From contig NZ_CP146606.1 in NCBI RefSeq assembly GCF_032842945.2, positions 186,001 through 250,000 on the forward strand: a stretch of DNA of 64,000 bases, written 5' to 3'. The notes under the pieces are model-generated. The model saw only the letters and a list, made by a program, of their open reading frames with translations. It did not search any database and was not told where the DNA came from. Position 1 is the stretch's first letter. Each line of letters starts with the position of its first letter. This DNA comes from Roseovarius sp. W115. Its GTDB lineage: Bacteria; Pseudomonadota; Alphaproteobacteria; Rhodobacterales; Rhodobacteraceae. Position numbers and translations under genes: made by a program. This document shows, piece by piece, positions 18,096 through 27,008 of this stretch.

Positions 18096-18901
18096 GGTCC
18101 CGACTGAGGCAATCGCCCGCCATGTCGGACCATCTCGACGCGCGTGGCTTTGCCCGTGGCGTCATCGGTCTCCACGTAAAGACCGCACAGCGTCACCTCG
18201 CCCATCGCTGGCTTGAACCGCTCCTTGCCCATGCCGGTCACAAAGCGGCGCATGGGTTCGGCCTTTTCCATGCCAATCACACTGAGGTAATCACCGCACA
18301 TGCCTGCATCACTTTGAAAGGCCGTGCCGCCTGGCAAGATTTGCGCGTCGCCCGTGGGCACGTGTGTGTGACTGCCCACCACAATGCTGGCGCGACCGTC
18401 GCAGTAATGCCCCATGCCCATCTTCTCGCTGGTGGCTTCACAGTGAATGTCTATGAGGCTGGCCTGCACCGCCCCCGGAACATGCGCTTTCATCACCGTG
18501 TCCACGGCACTGAACGGATCGGCAAAGGCGCGCTTCATGAACACCTGTCCAAGCACTTGGGCCACAAGGATTTTTCGCCCTCGCAAGTCTGAAAATACCC
18601 GATGCCCCCGTCCCGGCGCATCCTTGGCAAAATTGAGCGGTCGGATGATGCGTGGTTCGCCCTCAATAAACTGCAGCATATCCTTCTGGTCAAAGGCATG
18701 ATCGCCCAGTGTCAGGCAATCCACACCAGCATCCAGCAGCGCCTTGGCATGTGCCCCGCTGAGGCCGATACCGCCCGTGGCGTTCTCACCATTGACCACC
18801 ACAAAATCGAGTTTCCAATCGCTGCGCAACTGCGGCAGCCGGTCTGCCACAGCCTGCCGCCCGGCGCGGCCCACAATGTCACCAAGATACAGAATTCTCA
18901 T
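18092..18901 (-). CDS. TIGR00282/YmdB-family metallophosphoesterase
   Basis: The protein has 269 residues. The family start MRILYLGDIVGRAGR supplies the first metal-binding Asp. VVVNGENATGGIG and GDHAFDQ provide further ligands, and VVGSHTHVPTGDAQILPGGT gives the closing His pair. Relatives (YmdB, DR1281) hydrolyse cyclic nucleotides. It is full length and cytoplasmic, the first gene of a tight cluster with the EamA transporter. The region before it contains an 11-bp tandem repeat. Confidence 0.93.
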   Translation of the reverse strand: MRILYLGDIVGRAGRQAVADRLPQLRSDWKLDFVVVNGENATGGIGLSGAHAKALLDAGVDCLTLGDHAFDQKDMLQFIEGEPRIIRPLNFAKDAPGRGHRVFSDLRGRKILVAQVLGQVFMKRAFADPFSAVDTVMKAHVPGAVQASLIDIHCEATSEKMGMGHYCDGRASIVVGSHTHVPTGDAQILPGGTAFQSDAGMCGDYLSVIGMEKAEPMRRFVTGMGKERFKPAMGEVTLCGLYVETDDATGKATRVEMVRHGGRLPQSGP

Positions 18902-19247
18902 TCAGCGGTGGTAGAGCGGAGGGCGAAAAAGGGCAAGAGCGGGTTTAATGCAGAGCCCATCTTCAGGATTTGGCTCCAATAGATTAACGTCTCTGTTTTC
19001 AGGGATTTGGACGTCAGTATCACGTCGGTATTGCGTCGGTATTCCGTCGGTGCGCCTCATGTGAGCAAAAAATCGTGGTCGATGGGTTAACGTAGGGTCC
19101 AAAACACTGGGTGCGTTTTGTGATCAAGAGTTGGAGAACGTCTGCTGTGCGGGACAAAGCGGGCTTTGGATGTCAGTGCTTGTTTTGATGGGAAGGAGTA
19201 GAAATCTTCCCGTGATTTGAGCCGAAGACTGTGGTGAGCGGCTAAGA
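18902..19247. other. Intergenic region before the YmdB-family gene
   Basis: These 346 bp contain no convincing gene. The only structure I see is the 11-bp tandem repeat at 19012-19054. The rest may be a decayed remnant at the edge of the accessory region. Confidence 0.5.
19012..19054. repeat. Four-unit 11-bp tandem element (copy 1)
   Basis: The four units are CGTCAGTATCA, CGTCGGTATTG, CGTCGGTATTC and a terminal CGTCGGTGC. The same four-unit element, in the same order and orientation, occurs at 57228-57270. Copy 1 lies about 110 bp upstream of a minus-strand gene start (the YmdB-family gene). Confidence 0.85.
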
Positions 19248-20423
19248 CTAATTGGCAAGAAACTCGGTTAGTGTTTCGGTGAATGATGTCCAAACCTTGT
19301 TTCCTGGATAAGGTAGGAGATTAGATGTTTCCAAGATTACCAATTCTGCATTTGGAATGCCCGCGGCCAGTTTTTGCGCTTGGCTAAGCGGGTGAACGGA
19401 ATCGCCTCGAGCATGTATTATCAAAGTCGGGCAGCGAACCTGCGACAACAGGTTTGCGACTGAGGCCTTGTTCGTTGCATCCCTGTCTCCCAGCATGATT
19501 TCTGGCGGACAAGCAGCTTGCATGTGGCGTACAAGACTGTGGACTTCCTCGGACGGACCTTCGGGATAATATGACGTTATGAATGCCTTAGCGAATGCGT
19601 TGTCTTCTTGCTGCCACCCTTCGGCAATTAGCATCTTGAGAGGATCTTCTGCCTCAGGCTTGCCGCGAACCAGGCGCCCGTCGGCGTATCCACCAATAAT
19701 AGCCAAGCGTTGCAGTCTTTCGGGGTAAAGCACTGCAAATTGGATGGCGGCCAAAGCGCCGCCTGTCATCGAAAACGCAGAGAATTTATCGAAACCCGCC
19801 GCGTCTGCAACCGCGGCAGCATCAGCAGCCTGTGCCGCAAAGTCATATCGCGGTTCGGCACGTTCGGATTGACCCGCGCCAACATGATCAAATCTCAAGA
19901 GTTGAAACGCCTTTGAAAGCATATCCACATAGGCGCGCTCTGGTGGGTTCTTCCATTCGATCTCTAGGTCCGTCGTCAGTGGAGCCGGAAACCGAAGAAG
20001 TGGCGGACCTGCGCCAGTGAGAGCGTAAGCCAGCCTATGCCCATCTGCATTCTGTGCAAAGCGTATGCGCTGCACGGAAGTGCTCTTTATGGATTCTCCT
20101 AATACCAGATTGCTCATCTGCGAAACCTGAGCCGCAAAAGTCAGCCCATGACCGTGAACAGTCTTGATGTAGCGCTGTTGTTTGCCGTCGTCGCCAAGCG
20201 CAGCTCGAGCAAGGCTTATCCGGCTGGCAATTGCCGCATCAGAAATGAAGCGGCCACCCCAAATCTTCTCGACCAATTCGTCTTTTGAGATGACCCTGTC
20301 ATGGTTTTCGACAAGCAAATTGATCAGGGCAAATACCTGCGGTTCCAAAGAAATGGTGACGTTATTGCGCCTTAAAGTGCGCTTTGCAGTGTTGAGTTCA
20401 AATTCGTCGAACGAGAATGTCAT
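19248..20423 (-). CDS. Winged-helix regulator fused to an alpha/beta-hydrolase domain
   Basis: The protein has 391 residues. The N-terminal OmpR/CadC-type winged helix (about 1-95) has LEPQVFALINLLVENHDRV, SDAAIASRISLARAALGDDG and the closing YIKTVHGHGL. The C-terminal alpha/beta-hydrolase fold (about 130-391) has LLRFDHVGAGQS and a nucleophile-elbow position that reads AFSMTGG instead of GxSxG. The last segment has GDSVHPL for the acid, but SNLLPYP where the catalytic His usually sits. The hydrolase is therefore probably a ligand sensor rather than an enzyme. It is divergent from the TTC38-like gene, its most likely target. Confidence 0.82.
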   Translation of the reverse strand: MTFSFDEFELNTAKRTLRRNNVTISLEPQVFALINLLVENHDRVISKDELVEKIWGGRFISDAAIASRISLARAALGDDGKQQRYIKTVHGHGLTFAAQVSQMSNLVLGESIKSTSVQRIRFAQNADGHRLAYALTGAGPPLLRFPAPLTTDLEIEWKNPPERAYVDMLSKAFQLLRFDHVGAGQSERAEPRYDFAAQAADAAAVADAAGFDKFSAFSMTGGALAAIQFAVLYPERLQRLAIIGGYADGRLVRGKPEAEDPLKMLIAEGWQQEDNAFAKAFITSYYPEGPSEEVHSLVRHMQAACPPEIMLGDRDATNKASVANLLSQVRCPTLIIHARGDSVHPLSQAQKLAAGIPNAELVILETSNLLPYPGNKVWTSFTETLTEFLAN

Positions 20424-20654
20424 GCCGAAATGTAGCAATAAATCAGGTAATCTCCACGTAATCTAAAGATATTCTAAAGGTCTTCGCAAAGTTTCTTTTG
20501 AAGCCTTCAACTAAACACCCGTCATTAGCAGGGTCGACTGAGTGAACGGTGATTACTCCGGCCTTGCTTGGCCGACGACACAAATTGGAGCTGATATCTC
20601 TGTCGCAATTGGAAAACGGCGACGCAGTGCAGACACTCATCTACGGAGAACATT

Positions 20655-22005
20655 ATGAGCAAAAGTTTTTTTCAACCAAAGCAAGTGGCACAAATCCTGA
20701 AGCTTCGGAGTACTTCGAGGCAGCCCTGCGTGCCTTTAACATCTATCGAGGGGATCCAGTAGCGCTCGTCGATCAAGCGATAGATTCTGCGCCTGAGTTT
20801 GCGATGGCGCATATCCTCAAGGCCTATCTTTTTGGCCTGGCGACGGAACCAGAGGCCGCCGCTGAAGCAAAGACCATTCTGGAAACAGCAAAACCCTTGC
20901 GAAGACCGAACAAGAGATTTCTCACCTGGCGGCTCTGGAGGCTCTTCTCAACAACAACTGGACAGCGGCAGCGGTGCGGCTCGACCGCCACAACATCGAG
21001 TTCCCACATGACATATTGGGTCTTCAAGCTGGTCATCTGATGGATTTCTACCGAGCGAACGCACGCAATCTGCGTGACCGCTTGGCACGCGTCCTGCCAA
21101 AATGGTCGGAAGATCAACCAGGCTACTCTATTGTTTTGGGCATGTACGCCTTCGGTTTGGAAGAAGCCGGGGACTACTCCCGGGGCGAAGCTGTTGGCAA
21201 GGAAGCGATTGAACGCGACCCACTCGATTGCTGGGCGCACCACGCTGTCGCGCATGTTCTTGAAATGCAAGGCCGCGCCGAGGAAGGCATTCAATGGATG
21301 TCTTCGCGCGAGCCGCATTGGTCCGGCGATGACAACTTCTTTAAGGTTCACAATTGGTGGCACAACGCACTCTACCATCTCGAAGGTGGCAAGCCCGACG
21401 CAGTTATCCAGCTTTACGATGCGCGCGTGCGCGGCGAAGAAAGTCAAGTTGCCCTGGATTTGGTGGATGCCTCGGCTTTGCTTTGGCGGTTGCATATGGA
21501 AGGGCACGATGTCGGCGACCGATGGGCCGAAGTTGCGCGTTGTTGGGATGCACATGCGGATGGGCGGCTCTATCCTTTCAATGACTGGCATGCAGCGATG
21601 GCATATCTGGGTGCAGGTCGCGAAAGCGAGGTTGAGCGGATATTGCAACAGTACCGCACTGTCGACGATTCCGGTGGCGAGACTGCCAGTTGGGCGCAAG
21701 TCACTGGCATGCCGTTGATCCAGGGCTTCCGTGCCTTTTGGGAAGGACGCTACGACCAAGCTGTTGATATTCTTCACCCGGCCAGGTTTGTCGCAAACTC
21801 TTTCGGGGGAAGCCACGCTCAACGCGACGTCATTGATTGGACATTGACTGAAGCAGCGGTGCGCTCAGGCAAAAGTGGTGCTGCCGAGGCGCTGACCGCC
21901 GAAAGGCTGGCCGTGAAACCGCATAGTCCAATCAACAAGAGCTTTCTGAGGCGTGCAAAATCTTCTCGCAAAGCCTTGGAGGCTATTGAGTTAATAGCGT
22001 CGTAA
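20655..22005 (+). pseudogene. TTC38-like tetratricopeptide protein, two frameshifts
   Basis: From ATG 20655 (GGAGA 5 nt upstream) the frame reads MSKSFF and then breaks at a T7 run (20666-20672). The next frame continues STKASGTNPEASEYFEAALR to KAYLFGLATEPEAAAEAK, and breaks again at CCC 20894-20896. After that the sequence KTEQEISHLAALEALLNNNW runs unbroken to 22005. One base added at each site gives a continuous protein of about 450 residues of the TTC38-like helical-repeat family (LRDRLARVLPKW, WAHHAVAHVLEMQGR, HNWWHNALYHLE). Function is unknown. It is divergent from the winged-helix regulator. Confidence 0.8.
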
Positions 22006-22171
22006 AAAACAATCTTTGACGCTCGTCATCTTACCCGTCCCAGTCGGTCGAGTAAGAAGATGAGCCCATTTCCAAGAGCCTTTAACGCCAAAGCCAAAAT
22101 GGCGCAGTGCCCGGCGTTGCTCGAAGGTGAGCTCACTGCAGACCTCGGAGGCATCGTAGCAATACCGTGAT

Positions 22172-22465
22172 ATGGTGCTTCGTCAACGTCGGGTTTGGCC
22201 CGGTCGCCTCCATGAGCGCTTGCACACTTCGACACGCCAGTACGCACAGATTGTGCGCGAGTGGGTCACATCGATCGGTTTAGGGGCGAGCGCATATGGC
22301 ACGCATTCAATGAGGCGGACAAAGGTGACCGAGATCTACAAGAAGATAGGCAACTTGCGGGCGATTTAACTTCTGCTTGGACACACAAAGATGGACAGCA
22401 CAGTCCGGTACCTGGGAGTCGAGCTTGAGGACGCGTAGGCAAACGCAGAGGCCATTGAAATCTAG
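22172..22465 (+). pseudogene. Tyrosine recombinase C-terminal remnant
   Basis: The reading frame encodes the catalytic end of a tyrosine integrase: HTSTRQYAQIVREWV, then GTHSMRRTK (the HxxR box), LLLGHTKMDSTVRYLG (LGH box and the nucleophile Tyr). Stops interrupt it at 22367-22369 (TAA) and 22436-22438 (TAG), and the N-terminal half is missing. It is a dead integrase inside the accessory region, consistent with past integration of a mobile element. Confidence 0.8.
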
Positions 22466-22954
22466 CAAATTCGGGTCGCTCTCAGGGGCGGCCCATAGAG
22501 ACGTTGGGCGGTATCCAACGGCGCTGCGGACGCAGCCCGCTTTCCAGACATTCGCTGCAAGCGCGAGCTTTGAGGTGGGTCGAGCTCAGTAGATTGTGAG
22601 CTCTCGACCATCGCTGTGTTTGCGCCAAATGCTGCTCATCTGGTTGCAAAAAGCTCATTGATCAAGCGCAGTAGGGATTTGAAAGTGCTTTTCGGTAATG
22701 CAAGCTAGTTTTACTGGCATTCGTTTTCTCTGTAGACAGCGCTCTTTGGCTGCGGGTCAACTGCAACAAAGCGGCCAACTATATATTTCCCAAGTTTTGC
22801 TCTGATCCGGACACAATGATCCTCTGGAACAACGGTTTTGAACTTAGAATTGACATGAAGCGGTGCAAATTATCGATGACTTGAGCAGTGGTGCTGGCGT
22901 GCATGCCAATCCGCGAAGCAGGCGACAAACCGGAAAGTGTTGGGCAAAGATCAG
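22466..22954. other. Intergenic stretch without recognisable genes
   Basis: These 489 bp follow the dead integrase. No reading frame has recognisable family features, and I see no strong hairpins. It must contain the promoter for the ABC exporter pair. Confidence 0.5.
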
Positions 22955-23707
22955 ATGATTACAGTCACGAACTTCAGCAAGCAGTACAAAGGCTTCACGG
23001 CCGTCAAGAACCTCAGTTTTTCAGTCGAACCCGGTCAAATCCTTGGATTGCTCGGGCCGAATGGGGCGGGCAAAACAACGACCTTGCGGACCTTGTGCGG
23101 GATTATCCCACCCAGCGCAGGCAGCCTCTTGGTTGCTGGCCATGACGTTGTCCAGGCGCCCATAGAAGCCAAAAAGAATCTCGGCTATATTCCTGACGAT
23201 CCACGGCTCTTTGACACCATGACGGTTTGGGAACACCTGGCTTTCACCGCGGCGGCTTACAAACTCGCAGACTTCGAAAAGGATGCCGAAGCGCTCCTTG
23301 CGTCATTCGAACTCACACACAAGCGCGATACGCTTGTCCATAACTTGTCGCGCGGTATGCGGCAAAAGGTGGCGATCGCCTGTGCCTTTCTGCACGACCC
23401 AAAGGTGATCCTGTTCGATGAGCCTCTAACGGGGCTAGACCCCCAAGGTATCCGGGGGATTCAGCAAGCAATCCGCGACCGCGCGCAGGCTGGCGCGGCC
23501 ATCATCATCAGCTCGCATCTTTTGAGCCTGTTCGAGAATTTGTGTACGCACATCATGGTGTTAAACCTTGGCGAATGCCGCCGTTTTGGCACGATGGAAG
23601 ACTTGCTGAGCGAGGTTGGCCATACGGACAGTACGTCAGCCCTTGAAGAAGTGTATTTCTCAATCACGCAAGCCGCAGACCCGAGCTCAGAGACGGCAGA
23701 GGTCTAA
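22955..23707 (+). CDS. ABC transporter ATP-binding subunit
   Basis: The protein has 250 residues from ATG 22955. A GTG 6 codons upstream is possible, and neither has a strong ribosome site. Walker A is GLLGPNGAGKTTT, the signature is NLSRGMRQKVAIA (NLSRG replacing LSGGQ, common in exporters), Walker B is VILFDEPLTGLD and the switch His is in ISSHLL. It pairs with the membrane protein 3 bp downstream to form an exporter of unknown substrate. It lies in the accessory region. Confidence 0.9.
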   Translation: MITVTNFSKQYKGFTAVKNLSFSVEPGQILGLLGPNGAGKTTTLRTLCGIIPPSAGSLLVAGHDVVQAPIEAKKNLGYIPDDPRLFDTMTVWEHLAFTAAAYKLADFEKDAEALLASFELTHKRDTLVHNLSRGMRQKVAIACAFLHDPKVILFDEPLTGLDPQGIRGIQQAIRDRAQAGAAIIISSHLLSLFENLCTHIMVLNLGECRRFGTMEDLLSEVGHTDSTSALEEVYFSITQAADPSSETAEV

Positions 23708-23710
23708 AAG

Positions 23711-25339
23711 ATGAATCCTGCTCTGTCCCAACTTCTCATGATGCGACTGCGTGGCGGTCTGCGCCAACGCTTGCTTCAATTGGCCAGCTTGCGCGGCCTG
23801 CTGTTCTCTCTTGCTTTTGGCGGGATCATTTGGTTCCTGGTCGCTTCAAACAATTCCCCGGACACGAGCTTGTTCGGATCAGCGGCTCTGGACCGGCAAG
23901 CATTGAGCGAGCAGATCCTCACTTTTATGCCGCTCAGCATGCTCGGGCTGTCGCTGCTCACCGTATTGATGACGACCGGCCCTACGTTTCATTTTTCGCC
24001 GAATGAGATCAATTTTCTCTTTACTGGGCCATTCCGCCGGCGAGATTTGATCCTCTATAAGTTTGGCGCCTATGTCGCTGGCGTCGCCTTGACGAGCGCG
24101 TTCATCACGCTCATTGCGCCGCCGCAAACAGGATCGGCCCTGTCTGTCTTTATCGCCTCGCTCCTGACGCTTGTGTTCGTTCAGCTGAACAGCGCTGTCA
24201 TCGGCATGACCGGGCAGGCGCTGGAAGGCAGTAGGTTCGCAAGGATACGATGGCCCGCTATTGTGGTGCTTTGCGCACTTGCCGCAGCAACCGTGCTTTA
24301 CGCATGGGTCACGTCCGACCGTGGCATTATCGACCTTCTGTCCGAGTTTCGATACTCATGGATCGGGACCATCATCTTGATCCCCTACATCGTGTTTGCC
24401 GAACTTTTCGTGGCGCCATCGTTTTCACATCTGGCCTTTTGGGCTCTTGTCGCGGTCGTCATCAATGCCGCATTATTGCACGCGGTCATAGTTCTCGATG
24501 CCCGCACGACCGACCGCTCCCTGATTGAAAACGCCCGTCTCAGCAGCCGATGGGAGCGCATCAAACAGGGTGGATCGTTCTTTGCTACTCAGCGGACCGA
24601 AGTGCGCTCGATCCGTCGAGCACCAAGTGCAGGCGGCTTGGGGCCCATTGCCTGGCGACAGGCCCTCAACGCATTGCGGAATTCATTCAAACTTATCATC
24701 ATATTTGCTGGTCTCGCCGCCTGTATTGCGCCGATTTCCTCAGCGCTCGGTGCGCCGGTCACGGAAGCACATACTTTGATGATTATTTATGTCTTCATCG
24801 CATTCATCCTACCTCGCAATCTGGTCTGCGACTTTCGCGGTGACCTGAGCCGGATGGAAATCTACAAAACACTGCCCATCGCACCGTGGCGCATTTGCGC
24901 AGGCCAACTCGTGGTTCAGGTGCTTCTGGCCTATGCCATTGCTTTGACAATCATAACAAGCGCCCTTGTCTTTGAGGATATTGTTACGACAGACATTGCA
25001 CTGGTCTTAGCCGCTTTTGCGCTTCCGTTGACGTTGCTCATCTATGCAGTCGAGAACACGGTACATCTACTGTTTCCAACAAAGCTCGTTGCGATGGGGC
25101 GGGCTGATTTCGAGTTTCTTGGTCGCTCAATTGTCGAGTTTATCGCGAAAACGTTGTTTGTTTTCGCTGCTATGGCGGCATCGGGTGCCGTGGGGCTGGT
25201 CACATTCAAAACAATGGGAACCACTTTGGTCCTGTCTGGCCTGGCGAGTTGGCTAACACTGACGCTGATCGGACTGATGACATTGGTCGCACTGCAATAT
25301 GCCTTCCGGCGCTTCGCGGTTGCAGAAACCATCGACTAA
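23711..25339 (+). CDS. Putative ABC exporter membrane subunit
   Basis: The protein has 542 residues with about twelve hydrophobic segments in two halves. The architecture matches the putative-ABC-exporter group that is encoded next to a stand-alone ATPase (N-terminal MNPALSQLLMMRLRGGLRQR, GPFRRRDLILYKF after the first membrane block, and PLTLLIYAVENTVHLLFPT late). The gene starts 3 bp after the ATPase stop, so the two are one operon. The substrate is unknown. Antibiotic or lipid export is a common guess, not shown here. Confidence 0.8.
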   Translation: MNPALSQLLMMRLRGGLRQRLLQLASLRGLLFSLAFGGIIWFLVASNNSPDTSLFGSAALDRQALSEQILTFMPLSMLGLSLLTVLMTTGPTFHFSPNEINFLFTGPFRRRDLILYKFGAYVAGVALTSAFITLIAPPQTGSALSVFIASLLTLVFVQLNSAVIGMTGQALEGSRFARIRWPAIVVLCALAAATVLYAWVTSDRGIIDLLSEFRYSWIGTIILIPYIVFAELFVAPSFSHLAFWALVAVVINAALLHAVIVLDARTTDRSLIENARLSSRWERIKQGGSFFATQRTEVRSIRRAPSAGGLGPIAWRQALNALRNSFKLIIIFAGLAACIAPISSALGAPVTEAHTLMIIYVFIAFILPRNLVCDFRGDLSRMEIYKTLPIAPWRICAGQLVVQVLLAYAIALTIITSALVFEDIVTTDIALVLAAFALPLTLLIYAVENTVHLLFPTKLVAMGRADFEFLGRSIVEFIAKTLFVFAAMAASGAVGLVTFKTMGTTLVLSGLASWLTLTLIGLMTLVALQYAFRRFAVAETID

Positions 25340-25518
25340 GGCAACGAATGAGAAACTCCAACTTAGACGATAAGGCGGATCTATGAGGTCTATCCTATCC
25401 ATCCGAATTGGGGGCTTTGACCTGAAATCTGGAAGCATGGAACAGAGACACTGAAAGAGGCTCTATTGAGCATTGCGGCCCATTTTGGTTCCGTTCATGC
25501 ACAACACCAGATTTGTGA

Positions 25519-25965
25519 TTGCAGCGAAAATGGGCAATGCCAATGCCTCCGGTACAGCGTTGCATTCCTCGCCCCACAAGAAGCTCGCAATATCGCAAGC
25601 ACGGCCCTTGCCCGATAAAAAAAGGGCATCTGCGACGGCATCTGGATTTTTTGAATTTAGTTGAGCTACGGTTTAGTGACTGGTCGCGCATTGGTGCTTT
25701 TGCGAAAGAGCTTGGTTGCTCAGAGAAAAGCCTAAGTCGTTCTACGAAAGCAATTTCGCGTCAGACACCACATCAGGTTCTGACCACGCGGATCATACTG
25801 GAAGCCAAGAGGCAATTGGCGAATTCCGACAGCAGGGTTTCGACCATCGGATCTGATCTCGGGTTCAGTGAAGCGACAAATTTCACGAAGTACTTCTATC
25901 GTGAGGTCGGGCTGACACCACTGGCATTCAGGCGTCAGTGTCTCAGCCAGATCAGGACCGTTTGA
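25519..25965 (+). pseudogene. AraC-family regulator remnant (DNA-binding domain only)
   Basis: Recognisable homology begins at about 25648 (FLNLVELRFSDWSRIGAFAK) and covers the two AraC helix-turn-helix motifs: LGCSEKSLSRSTKAISRQTP, then ANSDSRVSTIGSDLGFSEAT, NFTKYFYREVGLTPLAFRR. The sensory N-terminal domain is missing, and the upstream frame is not conserved-looking. It is probably a 5'-truncated pseudogene, although a free DNA-binding domain could still be expressed. Confidence 0.7.
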
Positions 25966-26274
25966 ACACGGCCGGCCGATTGCTGCCTTTCAACATGCCG
26001 TTCGGATGCTACGGTGCAGTACGTGAAAGCAGTCTTTCACCGCGAGCCATGAGTTGTTTTCTTCAGTCGCAGCCAAACAACGATAAGATAGTGCCGAATT
26101 TGCTTCAGAGTTTTGACGATATGTTCCTGACCAGCAGGGCAAAAATCGGTGAAGTTGGTTTCTTGATATCAATTCGAGCTAAATCTGTTCTTAAGCACAA
26201 CGCATAGTCATGGACTGATTGCTAGGATCAGAGAACAGCCGCGTTCTGAACGCGTCTTCCGCAAGGTCCAACCC
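25966..26274. other. Intergenic region between accessory block and gntR
   Basis: I see no supported gene, repeat or RNA in these 309 bp. The region separates the AraC remnant from the convergent gntR gene. Confidence 0.5.
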
Positions 26275-26904
26275 TCAGAACAGGCTTCTCAATTTCTCCG
26301 TGTAATACTGAAGGGCGTCCTGCATCGCTTTCTGAGCGGCCCCACCATCTTTTGCTTTGAATGCCTCTATCATCGCGTCGATCTCTGCGATCAGAGCGGT
26401 CGCCAGCTGCGCATGTGCATCCTTTTCAGGGATAGTATGCCAAACCCGAACAGAGACGTTGAACAAGAGGTCCGACATCTCGAAGAGGGTCTTGTTACTC
26501 GCGGCGGCTCCCAAAACGGCCCGGTATTCACGCGAAATCGCATTGAGGTCATCCTGGGTTCCGGCTTCGACAAAGCCCTCGCATTTGTGCTTGATCTCCT
26601 CCAGCGCGTCGATCATCTCAGGCGTCGCACGGACCGCTGCGCGTCGGCCCAGCTCTCCTTCCAGAACCAACCGGACCTGATAGGCCTCTTTGACGGTGTT
26701 AAGCTCAGTGGGGGCCACCATTGCGCCTGCCCGCGGGATGATCGTAACGAGCTTCTCCCATTCGAGCCGCGCAAGGCTTTCGCGGATCGGTGTGCGGCTG
26801 ACATTGAGCTCCTCGGCCAGCGCCAGCTCATTGATGAACTCGCCGGAGCCATACACCCCTGACAGGATGCGCTCCTTGATGATGGAATATGCTTCCTTGG
26901 CCAT
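26275..26904 (-). CDS. GntR-family regulator (FadR/FCD subfamily)
   Basis: The protein has 209 residues. The N-terminal winged helix contains YSIIKERILSGVYGSGEFIN and LAEELNVSRTPIRESLARLE. The C-terminal helical FCD domain (about 75-209) includes YQVRLVLEGELGRRAAV. It probably represses the catabolic operon immediately upstream. A 17-bp operator-like sequence occurs in its own promoter (26980-26996) and again before the aminotransferase (31650-31666), implying autoregulation and control of the whole locus. Confidence 0.9.
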   Translation of the reverse strand: MAKEAYSIIKERILSGVYGSGEFINELALAEELNVSRTPIRESLARLEWEKLVTIIPRAGAMVAPTELNTVKEAYQVRLVLEGELGRRAAVRATPEMIDALEEIKHKCEGFVEAGTQDDLNAISREYRAVLGAAASNKTLFEMSDLLFNVSVRVWHTIPEKDAHAQLATALIAEIDAMIEAFKAKDGGAAQKAMQDALQYYTEKLRSLF

Positions 26905-26979
26905 GCGGGTTCCTCAAAATGTCAGGACGGTCACGTATTTTAAGCGCCCCATTTTTGCAACCGAGAACCCGCCCTAGGG

Positions 26980-26996
26980 TATATCAAAGATATGAT
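26980..26996 (-). promoter_or_regulatory. Predicted GntR operator 1 (upstream of gntR)
   Basis: TATATCA-AAG-ATATGAT, containing the inverted repeat TATCA-N6-TGATG. It lies 76 bp upstream of the gntR start and 12 bp before the stop of the preceding gene. It is identical to operator 2 apart from the 3-nt centre. Confidence 0.7.
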
Positions 26997-27008
26997 GCTT
27001 GGCATGCC

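Noticed and set aside
22026..22247. 73-residue minus-strand frame next to the dead integrase
   Set aside because: No homology recognised. It overlaps the integrase remnant and has no ribosome site.
25938..26207. 89-residue plus-strand frame after the AraC remnant
   Set aside because: No start context, no family features, and not supported by neighbours.
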